64,000 nt of DNA from Lactococcus termiticola (GCF_003116835.1 NZ_BFFO01000008.1:1-64000), one strand, 5' to 3'. Counted from the stretch's first letter, positions 33,215 through 42,823 are shown. The notes: generated from the letters alone by a model not told the origin. A program made the numbers and translations.

Positions 33215-34282
33215 ATGAAAAAATTAATCTACTTTATGTCTGCCGTCCTGGTCCTTATTTTAGTCCTCGGTGGCCTTTCTTGGAAGCTGTCAACAGAAGC
33301 CCGAGGCTCTAGCGATAAGAAGAGTCTGACCATCTTTAACTGGGGCGAATACATTGACCCAGATCTCATTAGCAAGTTTGAAGCTAAGTCTGGCTACAAG
33401 GTCAACTATGTGACCTTTGACAGCAACGAAGCCATGTACGCCAAGGTTAAACAGGGCGGAACAGCCTATGATTTGGTCGTGCCGTCTGAATACATGGTCC
33501 AAAAAATGGCTGACGAAGGCCTACTCGACCAGCTCGACCACAGTAAAATCAAGGGTCTTGACAATATCGACAAGAACCTTCTCAATCCTGTTTTTGACCG
33601 GGGCAATCGCTATTCGATTCCTTATTTCTGGGGGACGCTTGGTATTGTCTACAATGACAAGTTCATCAAAAATCCACCAACAAGCTGGGAGGAGCTCTGG
33701 AAGCCTGACTACAAAAACTCAATTCTCCTGACCGATGATACTCGAGACGTCATGGGCATGGGCCTGATGACGACTGGTAGCTCCGTCAACAGTAGTAATC
33801 CCAAGGAAATCAGCAAGGCCTACGACAAGCTCAGCCAGCTCACGCCCAACGTCAAGGCCATCCTCGGCGACGAAATCATGAACTACATGGTCAACAATGA
33901 GACACCGCTTGCCGTGTGTTATTCAGGGCAGGCCTCAGAGATGATCGATGCTAACGAGCACCTGCATTATGTCGTCCCAAAGACCACCAACGTCTGGTAT
34001 GATAACCTCGCTATTCCAAAAACAGCCAAGAACATCGACGGTGCCTACGCCTTCATCAACTTTATGCTGGAGGCCAAGAACGCGGCTCAAAATGCTGACT
34101 ACGTCGGCTATTCTACCCCAAACAAGAAGGCAGAAGCCCTGCTCGACGACGATGTCAAGAACGACAAGGCCTTTTATCCAGATGAAGCAACCATCAAGCG
34201 GGATGAAGCCTACACCAATCTTAGTCAGGAGTTGACTGAGCGCTATAATGACCTTTATTTGCAGTTTAAGATGCATAGATAA
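33215..34282 (+). CDS. potD: Spermidine/putrescine-binding protein PotD
   Basis: 355 residues. A signal or anchor helix (about 4-22) is followed by an SBP fold with TIFNWGEYIDPDL, YDLVVPSEYMVQKM and IPYFWGTLGIVYND, all conserved in PotD. No lipobox cysteine occurs in the signal region, so it appears to be held by an uncleaved helix rather than as a lipoprotein, unlike many Gram-positive binding proteins. Last gene of potABCD. Confidence 0.94.
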   Translation: MKKLIYFMSAVLVLILVLGGLSWKLSTEARGSSDKKSLTIFNWGEYIDPDLISKFEAKSGYKVNYVTFDSNEAMYAKVKQGGTAYDLVVPSEYMVQKMADEGLLDQLDHSKIKGLDNIDKNLLNPVFDRGNRYSIPYFWGTLGIVYNDKFIKNPPTSWEELWKPDYKNSILLTDDTRDVMGMGLMTTGSSVNSSNPKEISKAYDKLSQLTPNVKAILGDEIMNYMVNNETPLAVCYSGQASEMIDANEHLHYVVPKTTNVWYDNLAIPKTAKNIDGAYAFINFMLEAKNAAQNADYVGYSTPNKKAEALLDDDVKNDKAFYPDEATIKRDEAYTNLSQELTERYNDLYLQFKMHR

Positions 34283-34283
34283 A

Positions 34284-34383
34284 GACCGTGCAAAGCTACG
34301 ATTTAATTGCTAAAAGGAGAGTCTTAACGGTCTCTCCTTTTGCCTTATTTCACAGTGTTTTCACAGCATTTCTTCCACTCCAC
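34284..34383. repeat. Intergenic repeat family 2, copy downstream of potD
   Basis: Aligns over about 98 bp with 45200-45300: GCAAAGC..., ATTGCTAAAAGG, a terminator-like hairpin, CCTTTTGCCTTATTTCACAG and CATTTCTTCCACT. The hairpin stems differ in sequence yet stay paired. The element sits at the end of an operon and supplies its terminator. Confidence 0.7.
34310..34343 (+). terminator. potABCD terminator
   Basis: AAAAGGAGAG-TCTTAACGGT-CTCTCCTTTT, 10-bp stem within repeat family 2. The right arm ends in TTTTG. Confidence 0.7.
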
Positions 34384-34525
34384 GATGCACATTTTTTCGA
34401 AGTTTTTCGCAAAGTTTCTAAAAAAATGCTAGAGTGAGAAAAGAAAAAAGTCTGAAAGCCAGGCTCTTTTTTTCGCCCTCCTCTATGTTATAATAAGACT
34501 TAGCGACTCAAAAAAGGAAAATAAT

Positions 34526-35740
34526 ATGGAAAATGAAAAGAAAAATCTGAAGGCTTCAGCCTTCTATAGATGGTTTATCAATAATCGAGGAGTGACGGTT
34601 CTAGCGGGGATTCTCCTCTTTTTGCTGAACATTTTTATTCTCAGCAAAATCAGCTTTGTCTTCCGGCCAGTAGCGGATTTCCTGACGACAATTTCACTGC
34701 CAGTGGTCCTGGCTGCCGTCTTTTATTATCTCTTTAACCCCATCGTTGACTTCTTCCAGAAACGAAAAGTTCCTCGGCTCGTCTCTATCATCATCATCTT
34801 CCTGATTTTGGCTGGCCTGATTGCCTGGGGCCTCATTGTTGCGATTCCGTCAATGACAGAGGGCATCATCAACTTCTCAAACCGGGTGCCTCATTATGTT
34901 AATCAAGGACAAGAGCAGATTAACCAGCTCTTAAAAAACCCCCGCTTTGAGCAGTTCCGCCCACAGATTGATAAGGCGACAGATAACATTGCCGGCAACC
35001 TGGTCGACTGGTCACGTTCCTTCTCAAAGACCGCCTTCAGCTCGATTTCAGACATCCTGAGCCAGACGGCCAGCATTGTGATTTCAATCATCATCTTCCC
35101 ATTTGTCCTTTTCTATCTCTTGAAGGACGGCGACCAGCTCAATGGCTATGTGACACGTCTTTTGCCCAATGACTGGCGGGCGGATACCAGCAAGATTCTG
35201 CATGAAATTAACAGTCAACTTTCAAATTATGTCCGGGGACAGGTCATTGTGGCCTTGTCTGTGGCCGTCATGTTCTCGATTGGCCTGCCAATCATTGGCC
35301 TGAAATATGCGATTGGCCTGGCGATTATTGCAGGTTTCTTGAATCTGATTCCTTTCTTGGGGTCATTTGCGGCGGCGATTCCGATGGTGGTTGTTGGTCT
35401 TGCGACTGGTGGTCCTTGGATGGTGGTCAAGGTCTTGATTGTCCTCGTCATTGAGCAGACCATCGAAGGTCGTTTGATTTCGCCACTGGTCCTCGGTAAA
35501 CAGCTCAGCATCCACCCAGTCATGGTCCTCTTTGTCCTCTTGACCTCAGGAAAACTCTTTGGCCTCTGGGGCGTCCTCCTTGGAATTCCCTTCTACGCAG
35601 CGGCCAAGGTTATTATCATCCACGTCTATGAGTGGTACCGTGAGATTTCCAGTCTTTATCGGAACGATGAGCGTCAGGGCCAAGAGCCAGAAGTTATGAA
35701 AGAAACAGAATCATTAGAAGAAGGAAAAGAGAAGGCATAG
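34526..35740 (+). CDS. AI-2E family transporter (PerM/YtvI-like)
   Basis: 404 residues with about eight hydrophobic segments in the arrangement of the AI-2E/UPF0118 family: ILAGLIAWGLIVAIPSMTEGI, KDGDQLNGYVTRLLP, GQVIVALSVAVMFSIGLPIIGLKYAIGLAIIAGFLNLIPFLG and GRLISPLVLGKQLSIHPVMVLF. Members export varied small molecules or ions; the substrate here is unknown. AAAAAAGGAAAATA precedes the ATG. The TPR gene follows directly. Confidence 0.9.
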   Translation: MENEKKNLKASAFYRWFINNRGVTVLAGILLFLLNIFILSKISFVFRPVADFLTTISLPVVLAAVFYYLFNPIVDFFQKRKVPRLVSIIIIFLILAGLIAWGLIVAIPSMTEGIINFSNRVPHYVNQGQEQINQLLKNPRFEQFRPQIDKATDNIAGNLVDWSRSFSKTAFSSISDILSQTASIVISIIIFPFVLFYLLKDGDQLNGYVTRLLPNDWRADTSKILHEINSQLSNYVRGQVIVALSVAVMFSIGLPIIGLKYAIGLAIIAGFLNLIPFLGSFAAAIPMVVVGLATGGPWMVVKVLIVLVIEQTIEGRLISPLVLGKQLSIHPVMVLFVLLTSGKLFGLWGVLLGIPFYAAAKVIIIHVYEWYREISSLYRNDERQGQEPEVMKETESLEEGKEKA

Positions 35741-36970
35741 ATGTCATATTCTGAAGATACCATAGATTTTCTCCATAAGGGCGACCTCATTGGCATGAAC
35801 AACATGCTGGCCAAGGCCATCGAGCACGATAGTCCCGAGCTCCTCGAAGACCTAGCCGAATATCTGCAGATGATGGGCTTTATCGATGAGAGCCACAAGG
35901 TCTACGACAAGCTCCTCAGCCAGGGAAACAACAGCTCAGCCCTGATTAACCTGGCTGAAATCGCAGAAGCAGACGGCGACCTGGACGAGGCCTTGGGCTA
36001 CCTCTATCAGGTGCCGAGCACTGATGAGAACTATCCGTCTGCCCTGATTAAAATTGCAGACATCTACCAGGCAGACGGCGACTTCGAGACCGCCCTCAGC
36101 AAGCTTGAAGAGGCTAGGCAGTTTTCAGACTCGCCACTGGTCGGCTTTGCCATCGCTGAGTCCCAGTTTGACCAGGGAGCCTACCAGGAGGCCATTCAGG
36201 AGTATGCTAAGCTTTCTGCCAAATTCATTTTTGACAATACAAAAATCTCGACCTACCAGAGAATCGGCGACGCCTATGCTAGACTAGGCAACTTTGAAAA
36301 TGCCGTCAGTTTTTTGGACAAGTCCCTCGAAGTCGATAAAAAAGCCGAGACCATTTTAGAATTGGCCGTCCTTGAAGCTGAAATCGGCAACAGCGAGCGA
36401 AGCCTCAGCTACTTCAAGCAACTCGAAGAAGACTTCGACAACGACTACCTGCCCTACGAGCTCGCCTACGCCGAAATCCTCAATGAAGACGGCCAGACCG
36501 AGCGGGCCATCGAGGTCGCACAGGAAGGCCTGGCGAAGAATCCGAACGCCGTCCCACTCTTGCATTTCCTGGCCCGGGCCTATTACCAGAAAAAGGAAAA
36601 CTCAGAGGCTGAACGCTACCTCATGCAGGCCCTCGACTTCCCTGAGCTCCACGACGAGACCGTCTTCCTGCTGGCCAATCTCTACTTCAACGAAGAAGAC
36701 TTTGAAGCCGTCATCAACCTAGAAAATCTCATCGAAGATGAACACCTCATCGCCAGCTGGCTCATCGCCCAGTCTCATGCAGCACTTGAGCAGGACAATG
36801 AAGCAGAGGCTATCTATCAGGAACTTTTGGAGACAGATTTATCTGAGAATCCTGATTTCTTGAAAGATTATATTGACTTTCTACGTAGCACTGGTAAGCA
36901 AGAAGCTGCAGAAGAATACGTCAAACGCCTTTCGATACTTTCGCCAGATGATGCAAGTGATTTATATTAA
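35741..36970 (+). CDS. TPR-repeat protein
   Basis: 409 residues, acidic, made of about ten tetratricopeptide-like helical repeats (for example GNFENAVSFLDKSLEVD, GQTERAIEVAQEGLAKNP, ENSEAERYLMQALDFP). No signal peptide, so cytoplasmic. A similar protein is widespread in streptococci without a defined function. It starts on the base after the permease stop (TAGATG) with GGAAAAGAGAAGG upstream, so the two are co-transcribed. Confidence 0.88.
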   Translation: MSYSEDTIDFLHKGDLIGMNNMLAKAIEHDSPELLEDLAEYLQMMGFIDESHKVYDKLLSQGNNSSALINLAEIAEADGDLDEALGYLYQVPSTDENYPSALIKIADIYQADGDFETALSKLEEARQFSDSPLVGFAIAESQFDQGAYQEAIQEYAKLSAKFIFDNTKISTYQRIGDAYARLGNFENAVSFLDKSLEVDKKAETILELAVLEAEIGNSERSLSYFKQLEEDFDNDYLPYELAYAEILNEDGQTERAIEVAQEGLAKNPNAVPLLHFLARAYYQKKENSEAERYLMQALDFPELHDETVFLLANLYFNEEDFEAVINLENLIEDEHLIASWLIAQSHAALEQDNEAEAIYQELLETDLSENPDFLKDYIDFLRSTGKQEAAEEYVKRLSILSPDDASDLY

Positions 36971-36993
36971 AGCCTGACTAAGGCTTTTTATTT
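36969..36993 (+). terminator. Terminator after the TPR gene
   Basis: AAAGCC-TGACTAA-GGCTTTTTA hairpin beginning at the stop codon. Confidence 0.7.
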
Positions 36994-37090
36994 CTTAAAT
37001 TGAAGCCGCAATATGTGCAATTCAGGGCTTTATCTGATAAAATATAAGTTGATGTATAGCAATTTATTTGCTGACAGTAAAGGAGAAATA

Positions 37091-38752
37091 ATGACTGAAA
37101 AAAAATACGGAGCTGACCTGCTCGTAGATTCTTTGATTAACCACGACGTCAAATATGTTTTCGGGATTCCTGGAGCTAAGATTGACCGTCTTTTTGACCG
37201 TCTTGAAAATGAAGAAGGACCTGAATTGATTGTGACTCGCCACGAACAAGGGGCGACCTTCATGGCCCAAGCCGTAGGACGTATCACTGGGAAACCCGGT
37301 GTGGTTGCTGTTACCTCTGGTCCTGGTGTCTCTAACCTTGCTACTGGCCTCTTGACTGCAACAGCAGAAGGCGACGCTGTCCTTGCCATCGGTGGTCAAG
37401 TTAAGCGTGCTGATAAGTTGAAGCGGGCTCACCAATCTATGGATAATGCCGCTCTTCTTGAACCTGTGACAAAATACTCTGCAGAAGTAGAAGATGCTGA
37501 CACACTCTCAGAAAGCTTTGCCAATGCTTGGCGTATCGCTAAGTCAGGTAAACACGGGGCTAGCTTCCTTTCTATCCCTCAAGACGTGACCGATGCAGAA
37601 GTTGAAGTCGCAGCAATCAAGCCAATGAGCGAACCAAAATTTGGTTCAGCTTCAATCGATGATATCAATTATCTGGCTCAAGCTGTGAAGAATTCAGTCC
37701 TCCCAGTCATTCTCGTTGGGGCTGGTGGTTCGACAGACAAGATTTCAGCATCACTCCGTGCCCTCTTGGCTCAAGTGAAAATTCCAGTCGTTGAAACCTT
37801 CCAAGGGGCTGGTGTGATCTCACGTGAACTTGTAGATACTTTTTATGGCCGTGTTGGGCTCTTCCGCAACCAACCAGGTGATATGCTGCTTAAGCGGGCT
37901 GACCTGGTAATCGCGATTGGCTATGACCCCATCGAATACGAAGGCCGTAACTGGAATGCAGAAATCGATAGCCGGGTAATCGTCATTGACAATGCTATCG
38001 CTGAAGTGGACACTTACTTCCAACCAGAACGTGAATTGATTGGTGATATCGCCCAAACCCTTGACAGCCTTTTGCCAGCCCTTGCCGGATACAAGCTTCC
38101 AGAAGGTTCACAAGAATACCTCGAAGGTCTTAAGAAAACTGAATCTACACAGTTTGATACTTCAAAAGCAGAGGCTGGTCGTCTCCACCCATTAGATTTG
38201 GTTGAAACCTTCCAATCTATTGTTAAAGATGACGAAACAGTAACTGTTGACGTCGGTTCCCTCTATATCTGGATGGCACGTTACTTCAAGAGCTATGAAC
38301 CACGTCATTTGCTCTTCTCAAACGGCATGCAGACCCTCGGTGTTTCACTTCCTTGGGCCATTACATCTGCTCTGCTCCGTCCTGGTAAGCGCGTCTACTC
38401 TCACTCAGGTGATGGTGGCTTCTTATTTACAGGTAACGAGCTTGAAGTGGCTGTCCGCTTGAATCTTCCAATCGTTCAGATTATCTGGGCTGACGGCCAC
38501 TATGATATGGTTAAGTTCCAAGAAGAAAAGAAATATGGCCGTAATGCCGGTGTTCACTTTGGCTACGTTGATTATGTGAAATATGCTGAGTCTATGGGGG
38601 CTAAAGGTTATCGTGCCACTTCAAAAGATGAATTCAAGTCTATTCTTGAAAGCATTCCAGAAGGCTCTGGACCAGTCGTTATCGAAGTTGCGGTTGATTA
38701 CACAGACAACATCAAGTTGGCAGATACTATTTTGCCAGATGAATTCTATTAA
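37091..38752 (+). CDS. als: Catabolic alpha-acetolactate synthase
   Basis: 553 residues from ATG 37091 (AAGGAGAAATA upstream; the frame is open earlier). A thiamine-diphosphate enzyme condensing two pyruvates to acetolactate. Catalytic Glu in TRHEQGATF, and the cofactor motif GDGGFLFTGNELEVAVRLNLP-IVQIIW followed by ADGHYDM, match the FAD-independent catabolic AlsS/Als type rather than IlvB. Codons here use more GCT, GGT and AAA than neighbours, consistent with high expression. It feeds acetoin and diacetyl formation with aldB nearby. Confidence 0.95.
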   Translation: MTEKKYGADLLVDSLINHDVKYVFGIPGAKIDRLFDRLENEEGPELIVTRHEQGATFMAQAVGRITGKPGVVAVTSGPGVSNLATGLLTATAEGDAVLAIGGQVKRADKLKRAHQSMDNAALLEPVTKYSAEVEDADTLSESFANAWRIAKSGKHGASFLSIPQDVTDAEVEVAAIKPMSEPKFGSASIDDINYLAQAVKNSVLPVILVGAGGSTDKISASLRALLAQVKIPVVETFQGAGVISRELVDTFYGRVGLFRNQPGDMLLKRADLVIAIGYDPIEYEGRNWNAEIDSRVIVIDNAIAEVDTYFQPERELIGDIAQTLDSLLPALAGYKLPEGSQEYLEGLKKTESTQFDTSKAEAGRLHPLDLVETFQSIVKDDETVTVDVGSLYIWMARYFKSYEPRHLLFSNGMQTLGVSLPWAITSALLRPGKRVYSHSGDGGFLFTGNELEVAVRLNLPIVQIIWADGHYDMVKFQEEKKYGRNAGVHFGYVDYVKYAESMGAKGYRATSKDEFKSILESIPEGSGPVVIEVAVDYTDNIKLADTILPDEFY

Positions 38753-38782
38753 TCCGTAAAAACCGAACAATAAAAAAGAAAA

Positions 38783-38808
38783 CTAGCCATTTTTGCTAGT
38801 TTTTTTAT
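38783..38808 (+). terminator. als terminator
   Basis: AACTAGC-CATTTTT-GCTAGTT then TTTTTA, 30 nt past the als stop. Confidence 0.85.
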
Positions 38809-38840
38809 AAATTCTAAATGAATTAGGTTAGAATATCCTT

Positions 38841-38915
38841 TGGAAGGTCTGCCCCACAGAGGATTTATTCTGGCAGGCTAGCGAGGTGCCTTGCACTCGG
38901 TCGGTCATCTGTGAT
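38841..38915 (+). ncRNA. Possible pseudoknotted leader of guaC
   Basis: CTGCC (38849-38853) can pair with GGCAG (38872-38876), while CACAGA between them (38855-38860) can pair with TCTGTG (38908-38913), an H-type pseudoknot arrangement. GAGGTGC-CTT-GCACTC forms a hairpin inside. It lies 31 nt upstream of the guaC start. It does not match the purine riboswitch core. A TAGAAT (38829-38834) may be the -10. Confidence 0.4.
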
Positions 38916-38945
38916 ATTTTCATTTTTTAATAGAAGAGGTCACTC

Positions 38946-39935
38946 ATGAATAACAATTTTCCTGTTTTCGATTACGAAGACATCCAACTGATTCCTAACA
39001 AATGTATTATTAACAGCCGGTCTGAGGCAGATACTACTGTGAAGTTAGGAGACTATACTTTTAAGCTTCCCGTCGTCCCTGCCAACATGCAGACCATCAT
39101 TGATGAGTCAATCGCAGAAATGCTGGCCTCAGAAGGCTATTTCTACATCATGCACCGTTTTGAAGAAGAGAAGCGGGCTGCTTTTATTGAGAAGATGCAT
39201 GGCAAGGGCCTTATTGCCTCAATTTCTGTTGGGGTTAAGGCTGAAGAAAAGGATTTTGTGAAAGCTCTTGCTGATCAAAAATTAATTCCTGAATTTATCA
39301 CTATTGACATTGCGCACGGTCACGCCAATTCAGTGATTGACATGATCAAGCTCATCAAAGAAGTCATGCCAGAAGTCTTTGTCATCGCTGGAAATGTCGG
39401 CACGCCTGAAGCGGTCCGTGAACTTGAAAACGCTGGTGCAGATGCGACCAAGGTCGGTATCGGTCCTGGTAAGGTTTGTATTACAAAGGTTAAGACTGGC
39501 TTTGGGACCGGTGGCTGGCAGCTGGCTGCTCTCCGATGGTGTGCTAAGGCAGCGAGCAAACCCATCATCGCAGACGGGGGGATCCGTACCCATGGTGATA
39601 TTGCCAAGTCTGTCCGCTTTGGAGCCAGCATGGTCATGATCGGCTCCCTCTTTGCTGCCCATGAAGAATCTCCAGGAGAGACCGTCGAACGTGATGGACA
39701 GCTCTACAAGGAGTACTTTGGCTCAGCCTCTGAGTATCAAAAGGGTGAGCACAAAAACGTCGAGGGTAAGAAAATCCTCCTGCCTCACAAGGGCTCGCTC
39801 AAGGACACACTGCAAGAGATGCAAGAAGACCTGCAAAGCTCGATCAGCTATGCAGGTGGCCGTGACCTCGAGGCCCTCCGCAAGGTCGACTATGTGGTCG
39901 TTAAAAATTCAATTTGGAATGGTGATTCAATTTAA
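38946..39935 (+). CDS. guaC: GMP reductase
   Basis: 329 residues of the IMPDH/GMPR TIM-barrel family: [20 protein letters not shown], catalytic Cys in [11 protein letters not shown] and [26 protein letters not shown]. It lacks the CBS domains of IMP dehydrogenase and has the GuaC2-type start [14 protein letters not shown]. It converts GMP to IMP in purine salvage. AGAAGAGGTCACTC precedes the ATG; the next gene shares TAATG with its stop. Confidence 0.95.
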   Translation: MNNNFPVFDYEDIQLIPNKCIINSRSEADTTVKLGDYTFKLPVVPANMQTIIDESIAEMLASEGYFYIMHRFEEEKRAAFIEKMHGKGLIASISVGVKAEEKDFVKALADQKLIPEFITIDIAHGHANSVIDMIKLIKEVMPEVFVIAGNVGTPEAVRELENAGADATKVGIGPGKVCITKVKTGFGTGGWQLAALRWCAKAASKPIIADGGIRTHGDIAKSVRFGASMVMIGSLFAAHEESPGETVERDGQLYKEYFGSASEYQKGEHKNVEGKKILLPHKGSLKDTLQEMQEDLQSSISYAGGRDLEALRKVDYVVVKNSIWNGDSI

Positions 39936-40441
39936 TGAAGCAGCTGATAAAAAAGCTTCTCACTTTCTTACAATATATTGAAAAATGGATTGACGACCAT
40001 TTTTCTAATCGGATGGCTTTTGTCTTTCTACCAATAATGAGTTTGATTCTGATGGGCCTCCTTTGGAGCTTGCTCCATCGCTTAACTCCCCTGGGGTCAG
40101 CTCTTCTGATTGGTATCATCCAGTTTCTCATGGTACAGATCATCAGCAATAAGCTCCTGGCCGTAATTGAAAGGCGGGACAGGTCAGCCAGACACTATAT
40201 CCGCTTTGCTGGTTTCTTAAATATTTTGATTATAACCCTTCTGTTAGTTGTGACTATTGGAAGCTGGCTCTATGCCCTGTCTGAATGGAATCGCTTCACA
40301 GTTGTAGCCAGCCTCTTTTTGTCAGCTTATCTGGCCATTTCCATCTATGCCTTTATTCATCACAGCAGACGTTATCTTGGAAAATATAAGGGGAAACGCT
40401 GGAATCAATTACTTCATCAGCACGATGGACATAAAAAATAG
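39935..40441 (+). CDS. Four-helix membrane protein, unknown
   Basis: 168 residues. Four hydrophobic segments (about 28-48, 54-74, 88-110, 116-140) and a basic His-rich tail (HHSRRYLGKYKGKRWNQLLHQHDGHKK). I do not recognise the family. Start codon overlaps the guaC stop (TAATG), so it is probably translated by coupling with guaC. Confidence 0.75.
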   Translation: MKQLIKKLLTFLQYIEKWIDDHFSNRMAFVFLPIMSLILMGLLWSLLHRLTPLGSALLIGIIQFLMVQIISNKLLAVIERRDRSARHYIRFAGFLNILIITLLLVVTIGSWLYALSEWNRFTVVASLFLSAYLAISIYAFIHHSRRYLGKYKGKRWNQLLHQHDGHKK

Positions 40442-40461
40442 CCTGTAAATGAGGCTATTTT
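40435..40461. terminator. Bidirectional terminator between the guaC operon and trmL
   Basis: AAAATAGCC-TGTAAATGA-GGCTATTTT, with A and T tracts usable on both strands. It overlaps the last codons of both convergent genes. Confidence 0.85.
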
Positions 40462-40961
40462 AATTTATCTTTTTCATAAGTATGGACAAGTTCCAGCCCA
40501 GCAAAATTTTGCTGGCGGAGTGCTTCATAAACAATCATGCAGGCTGTGTTTGAGAGGTTGAGACTGCGGACATGTTCATCATTCATAGGAATCCGGATGG
40601 CTTTCTCAGCATTTTCACGCATAAATTCTTCTGGCAAACCAGTATCTTCACGACCAAAGAGGAAGTAGTAGTCCTGGTCTAGCGGGCTGTAGTCGATGTC
40701 AGAATAGACCTGCTCAGCGAACTTGCTGACGAGGAAAAGCTGGCCGTCAACAGAGGAAATAAAATCGTCTAAATTTTTATGATAGACGATGTCAACCTTG
40801 TCCCAGTAATCCAGCCCAGCCCGCTTGAGATTTTTATCCGTAATCTCAAAACCAAAGGGCTCAATCAGGTGGAGGACGGTGTTTGTCGCAGCACAAGTTC
40901 TTGCGATATTACCGGTGTTAAAGTGAATACGAGGTTCAAAAAGTGCAATGTGATTTGTCAT
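40455..40961 (-). CDS. trmL: tRNA (cytidine/uridine-34-2'-O) methyltransferase TrmL
   Basis: 168 residues of the SPOUT class: [29 protein letters not shown] at the start, [13 protein letters not shown] and [27 protein letters not shown] at the knotted cofactor site. It methylates the wobble base of leucine tRNAs. Minus strand, against its neighbours. A hairpin with a T run lies in its leader. Confidence 0.93.
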   Translation of the reverse strand: MTNHIALFEPRIHFNTGNIARTCAATNTVLHLIEPFGFEITDKNLKRAGLDYWDKVDIVYHKNLDDFISSVDGQLFLVSKFAEQVYSDIDYSPLDQDYYFLFGREDTGLPEEFMRENAEKAIRIPMNDEHVRSLNLSNTACMIVYEALRQQNFAGLELVHTYEKDKLK

Positions 40962-40983
40962 AGTATGCCTGATTTCTAAAATT

Positions 40984-41033
40984 GTACAAAAAAAACTGAA
41001 TTCCTCGGAGTCATCTCAGCAAGAAATTCAGTT
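40984..41033 (-). terminator. Attenuator-like hairpin upstream of trmL
   Basis: On the minus strand AACTGAATT (41023-41031) pairs with AATTCAGTT (40995 region) around an inner CTGAG-ATGA-CTCCGAG, followed by a run of T. It ends about 25 nt before the trmL start. There is no upstream minus-strand gene to terminate, so it is a leader attenuator or the end of a short RNA. Confidence 0.55.
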
Positions 41034-41202
41034 GCGGGCTTAATTCACTTTAATCATAACAGGTGTGATTGAAATAAATTAAGGTTATAGCTATATTATC
41101 ATTTTTTAAGCTTCTTGTAAAGGATAAAGTGAGAAAAATTCAGCGACTAGCCTGATTTTTGATATAATAAGAGAAGATTATAAAATGTAAAGGATTAAAA
41201 AG

Positions 41203-41910
41203 ATGACTGAAATGACGACACTTTATCAATACAACACGCTGGGAGCCCTGATGGCTGGCCTCTACAAGGGGACAATGACCATCGGAGAGCTCTTGAAGCA
41301 CGGCGACATGGGTATTGGGACGGTTGATTCCATTGATGGAGAATTGATTATCCTCGACGGTAAAGCCTACCAGGCCAAGGGTGACAAGACCATTACTGAG
41401 CTTTCAGACGATGTGACCGTCCCTTATGCAGCAGTCGTAAATCACCGGGCTGACCATCGCTTTAACCAGACAGAAAAGCTCTCTGCCGATGCCCTAAAGG
41501 CCAAGATGGAAGAGCATTTTGGTGAGAACCTTTTTCAGTCGATTAAAATCACAGGCTCTTTTAGTAAGATGCATGTTCGTATGATTCCAAGGGCAGAAGA
41601 AGGGGTGGCCTTTGTTGAAGTTGCCTCTAATCAGCCTGAATATATTGAGGAAAATGTGACAGGGACTATCGTTGGTGTCTGGACGCCAGAGCTCTTCCAT
41701 GGTGTCTCTGTGGCCGGTTATCACCTGCATTTCCTCTCAGACGACCATGTCTTTGGCGGTCATGTCCTTGATTTTGAACTTGAGTCAGGAGAGGTCGAGA
41801 TTGGACGGGTTGACGAGCTCCAGCAGGGCTTCCCAGTCAATAATGAAAACTTCCTCAAGGCCAAGTTTAATGTCAATGAGCTCAAAGCAGCGATCGATAC
41901 AGCTGAATAA
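41203..41910 (+). CDS. aldB: Alpha-acetolactate decarboxylase
   Basis: 235 residues. It decarboxylates acetolactate to acetoin. Zinc ligands are in YHLHFLSDDHVFGGHVLDF (about 175-193), and the GTVDSIDGELIILDGKAYQ and MHVRMIPRAEEG segments are family-typical. An extended AT-rich upstream region holds TATAAT at 41163-41168, and AAAGGATTAAAAAG precedes the ATG. als lies 2.5 kb upstream, separated by guaC and trmL. Confidence 0.95.
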   Translation: MTEMTTLYQYNTLGALMAGLYKGTMTIGELLKHGDMGIGTVDSIDGELIILDGKAYQAKGDKTITELSDDVTVPYAAVVNHRADHRFNQTEKLSADALKAKMEEHFGENLFQSIKITGSFSKMHVRMIPRAEEGVAFVEVASNQPEYIEENVTGTIVGVWTPELFHGVSVAGYHLHFLSDDHVFGGHVLDFELESGEVEIGRVDELQQGFPVNNENFLKAKFNVNELKAAIDTAE

Positions 41911-41920
41911 AGAAAAAAGA

Positions 41921-41948
41921 TGAAGCAAATCCCGCTTCTTTTTTTTGA
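41921..41948 (+). terminator. aldB terminator
   Basis: GAAGC-AAATCCC-GCTTC followed by TTTTTTTT. Its T run leads into TTGACA, the likely dprA -35. Confidence 0.8.
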
Positions 41949-41977
41949 CATCTGCCAAGCTTTTTCGGATAACTGTC

Positions 41978-42823
41978 ATGACGAATAACTTTGATATTTT
42001 CCGTTGGAAGATGGCCGGTCTTTCTAATCGTTCTGTGAATCGGATTTTAGATTTTTTAGCTGAAAGCCCACAAAAGCTTCCTTTGAGGCGACTTGCTGAG
42101 ATTGGTCAGCCTAAGTCTACAGTCAATTTTATAGAAGGCTATAAGTCCCAGGATGTAAAGGACTTGAGAAAGCAGTTTTCTCGCTTCCCCTCATTTTCTA
42201 TCTTAGATGAGGCCTATCCTGAAAGATTGCGACAGATTTATGACCCGCCGACATTGCTGTTTTATCTGGGCAATCTGAAGCTTCTGGAGCAGGAGAAAAT
42301 AGCATTTGTCGGAAGTCGGGAAGCGAGTTCTTCTGCTATGAAGTCGACTCAAAATTTAATCTCAGGCCTGAACGGCCGTTTTGTCATTGTGTCAGGCCTC
42401 GCCAGAGGGATCGATACAGCTAGCCATTTGTCAGCAATCAAGTCGAAATCGGGCACCATTGCCGTGATTGGTACAGGCCTCGATCAGTACTATCCTGAGG
42501 ATAATCGGAAGCTCCAGGACCATATCAGCAGACATGAGCTCTTGCTTTCAGAATATCCGGCTGGCTCAAAGGCCTTGAAGTATCATTTTCCAGAGCGAAA
42601 CCGAATCATTGCCGGCCTCTCAAAAGCTGTCGTCGTGATTGAGGCGAAAAGGCGGTCGGGTAGCCTGATCACTGCTGAGCGGGCGATGGAGGAGGGTCGG
42701 GATGTCTTTGCTGTGCCTGGCGACATCAACGAAGCCAGGTCAGAAGGTTGCCATCATCTCATTCAAGAAGGGGCAAAATTGGTTTATCAACCAAAAGATA
42801 TTATCGAAGAATATGAATCCTGA
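41978..42823 (+). CDS. dprA: DNA processing protein DprA
   Basis: 281 residues from ATG 41978. DprA loads RecA on incoming single-stranded DNA in transformation. Rossmann-type segments IAFVGSREASSSAMKST, IVSGLARGIDTASHLSAI, GTIAVIGTGLDQYYP and FPERNRIIAGLSKAVVVIEA are typical. No Shine-Dalgarno precedes the start. TTGACA (41945-41950) with GATAAC 17 nt on leaves only 4 nt before the ATG, so the mRNA is leaderless or nearly so. dprA-topA order is conserved in lactococci. Confidence 0.94.
   Translation: MTNNFDIFRWKMAGLSNRSVNRILDFLAESPQKLPLRRLAEIGQPKSTVNFIEGYKSQDVKDLRKQFSRFPSFSILDEAYPERLRQIYDPPTLLFYLGNLKLLEQEKIAFVGSREASSSAMKSTQNLISGLNGRFVIVSGLARGIDTASHLSAIKSKSGTIAVIGTGLDQYYPEDNRKLQDHISRHELLLSEYPAGSKALKYHFPERNRIIAGLSKAVVVIEAKRRSGSLITAERAMEEGRDVFAVPGDINEARSEGCHHLIQEGAKLVYQPKDIIEEYES

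Noticed and set aside
37013-37090. Longer N-terminus for acetolactate synthase
   Set aside because: Non-conserved sequence; ATG 37091 has AAGGAG and gives the normal family length.
38841-38915. Purine riboswitch upstream of guaC
   Set aside because: The conserved purine-aptamer junction sequences and loop-loop pairing are not present.
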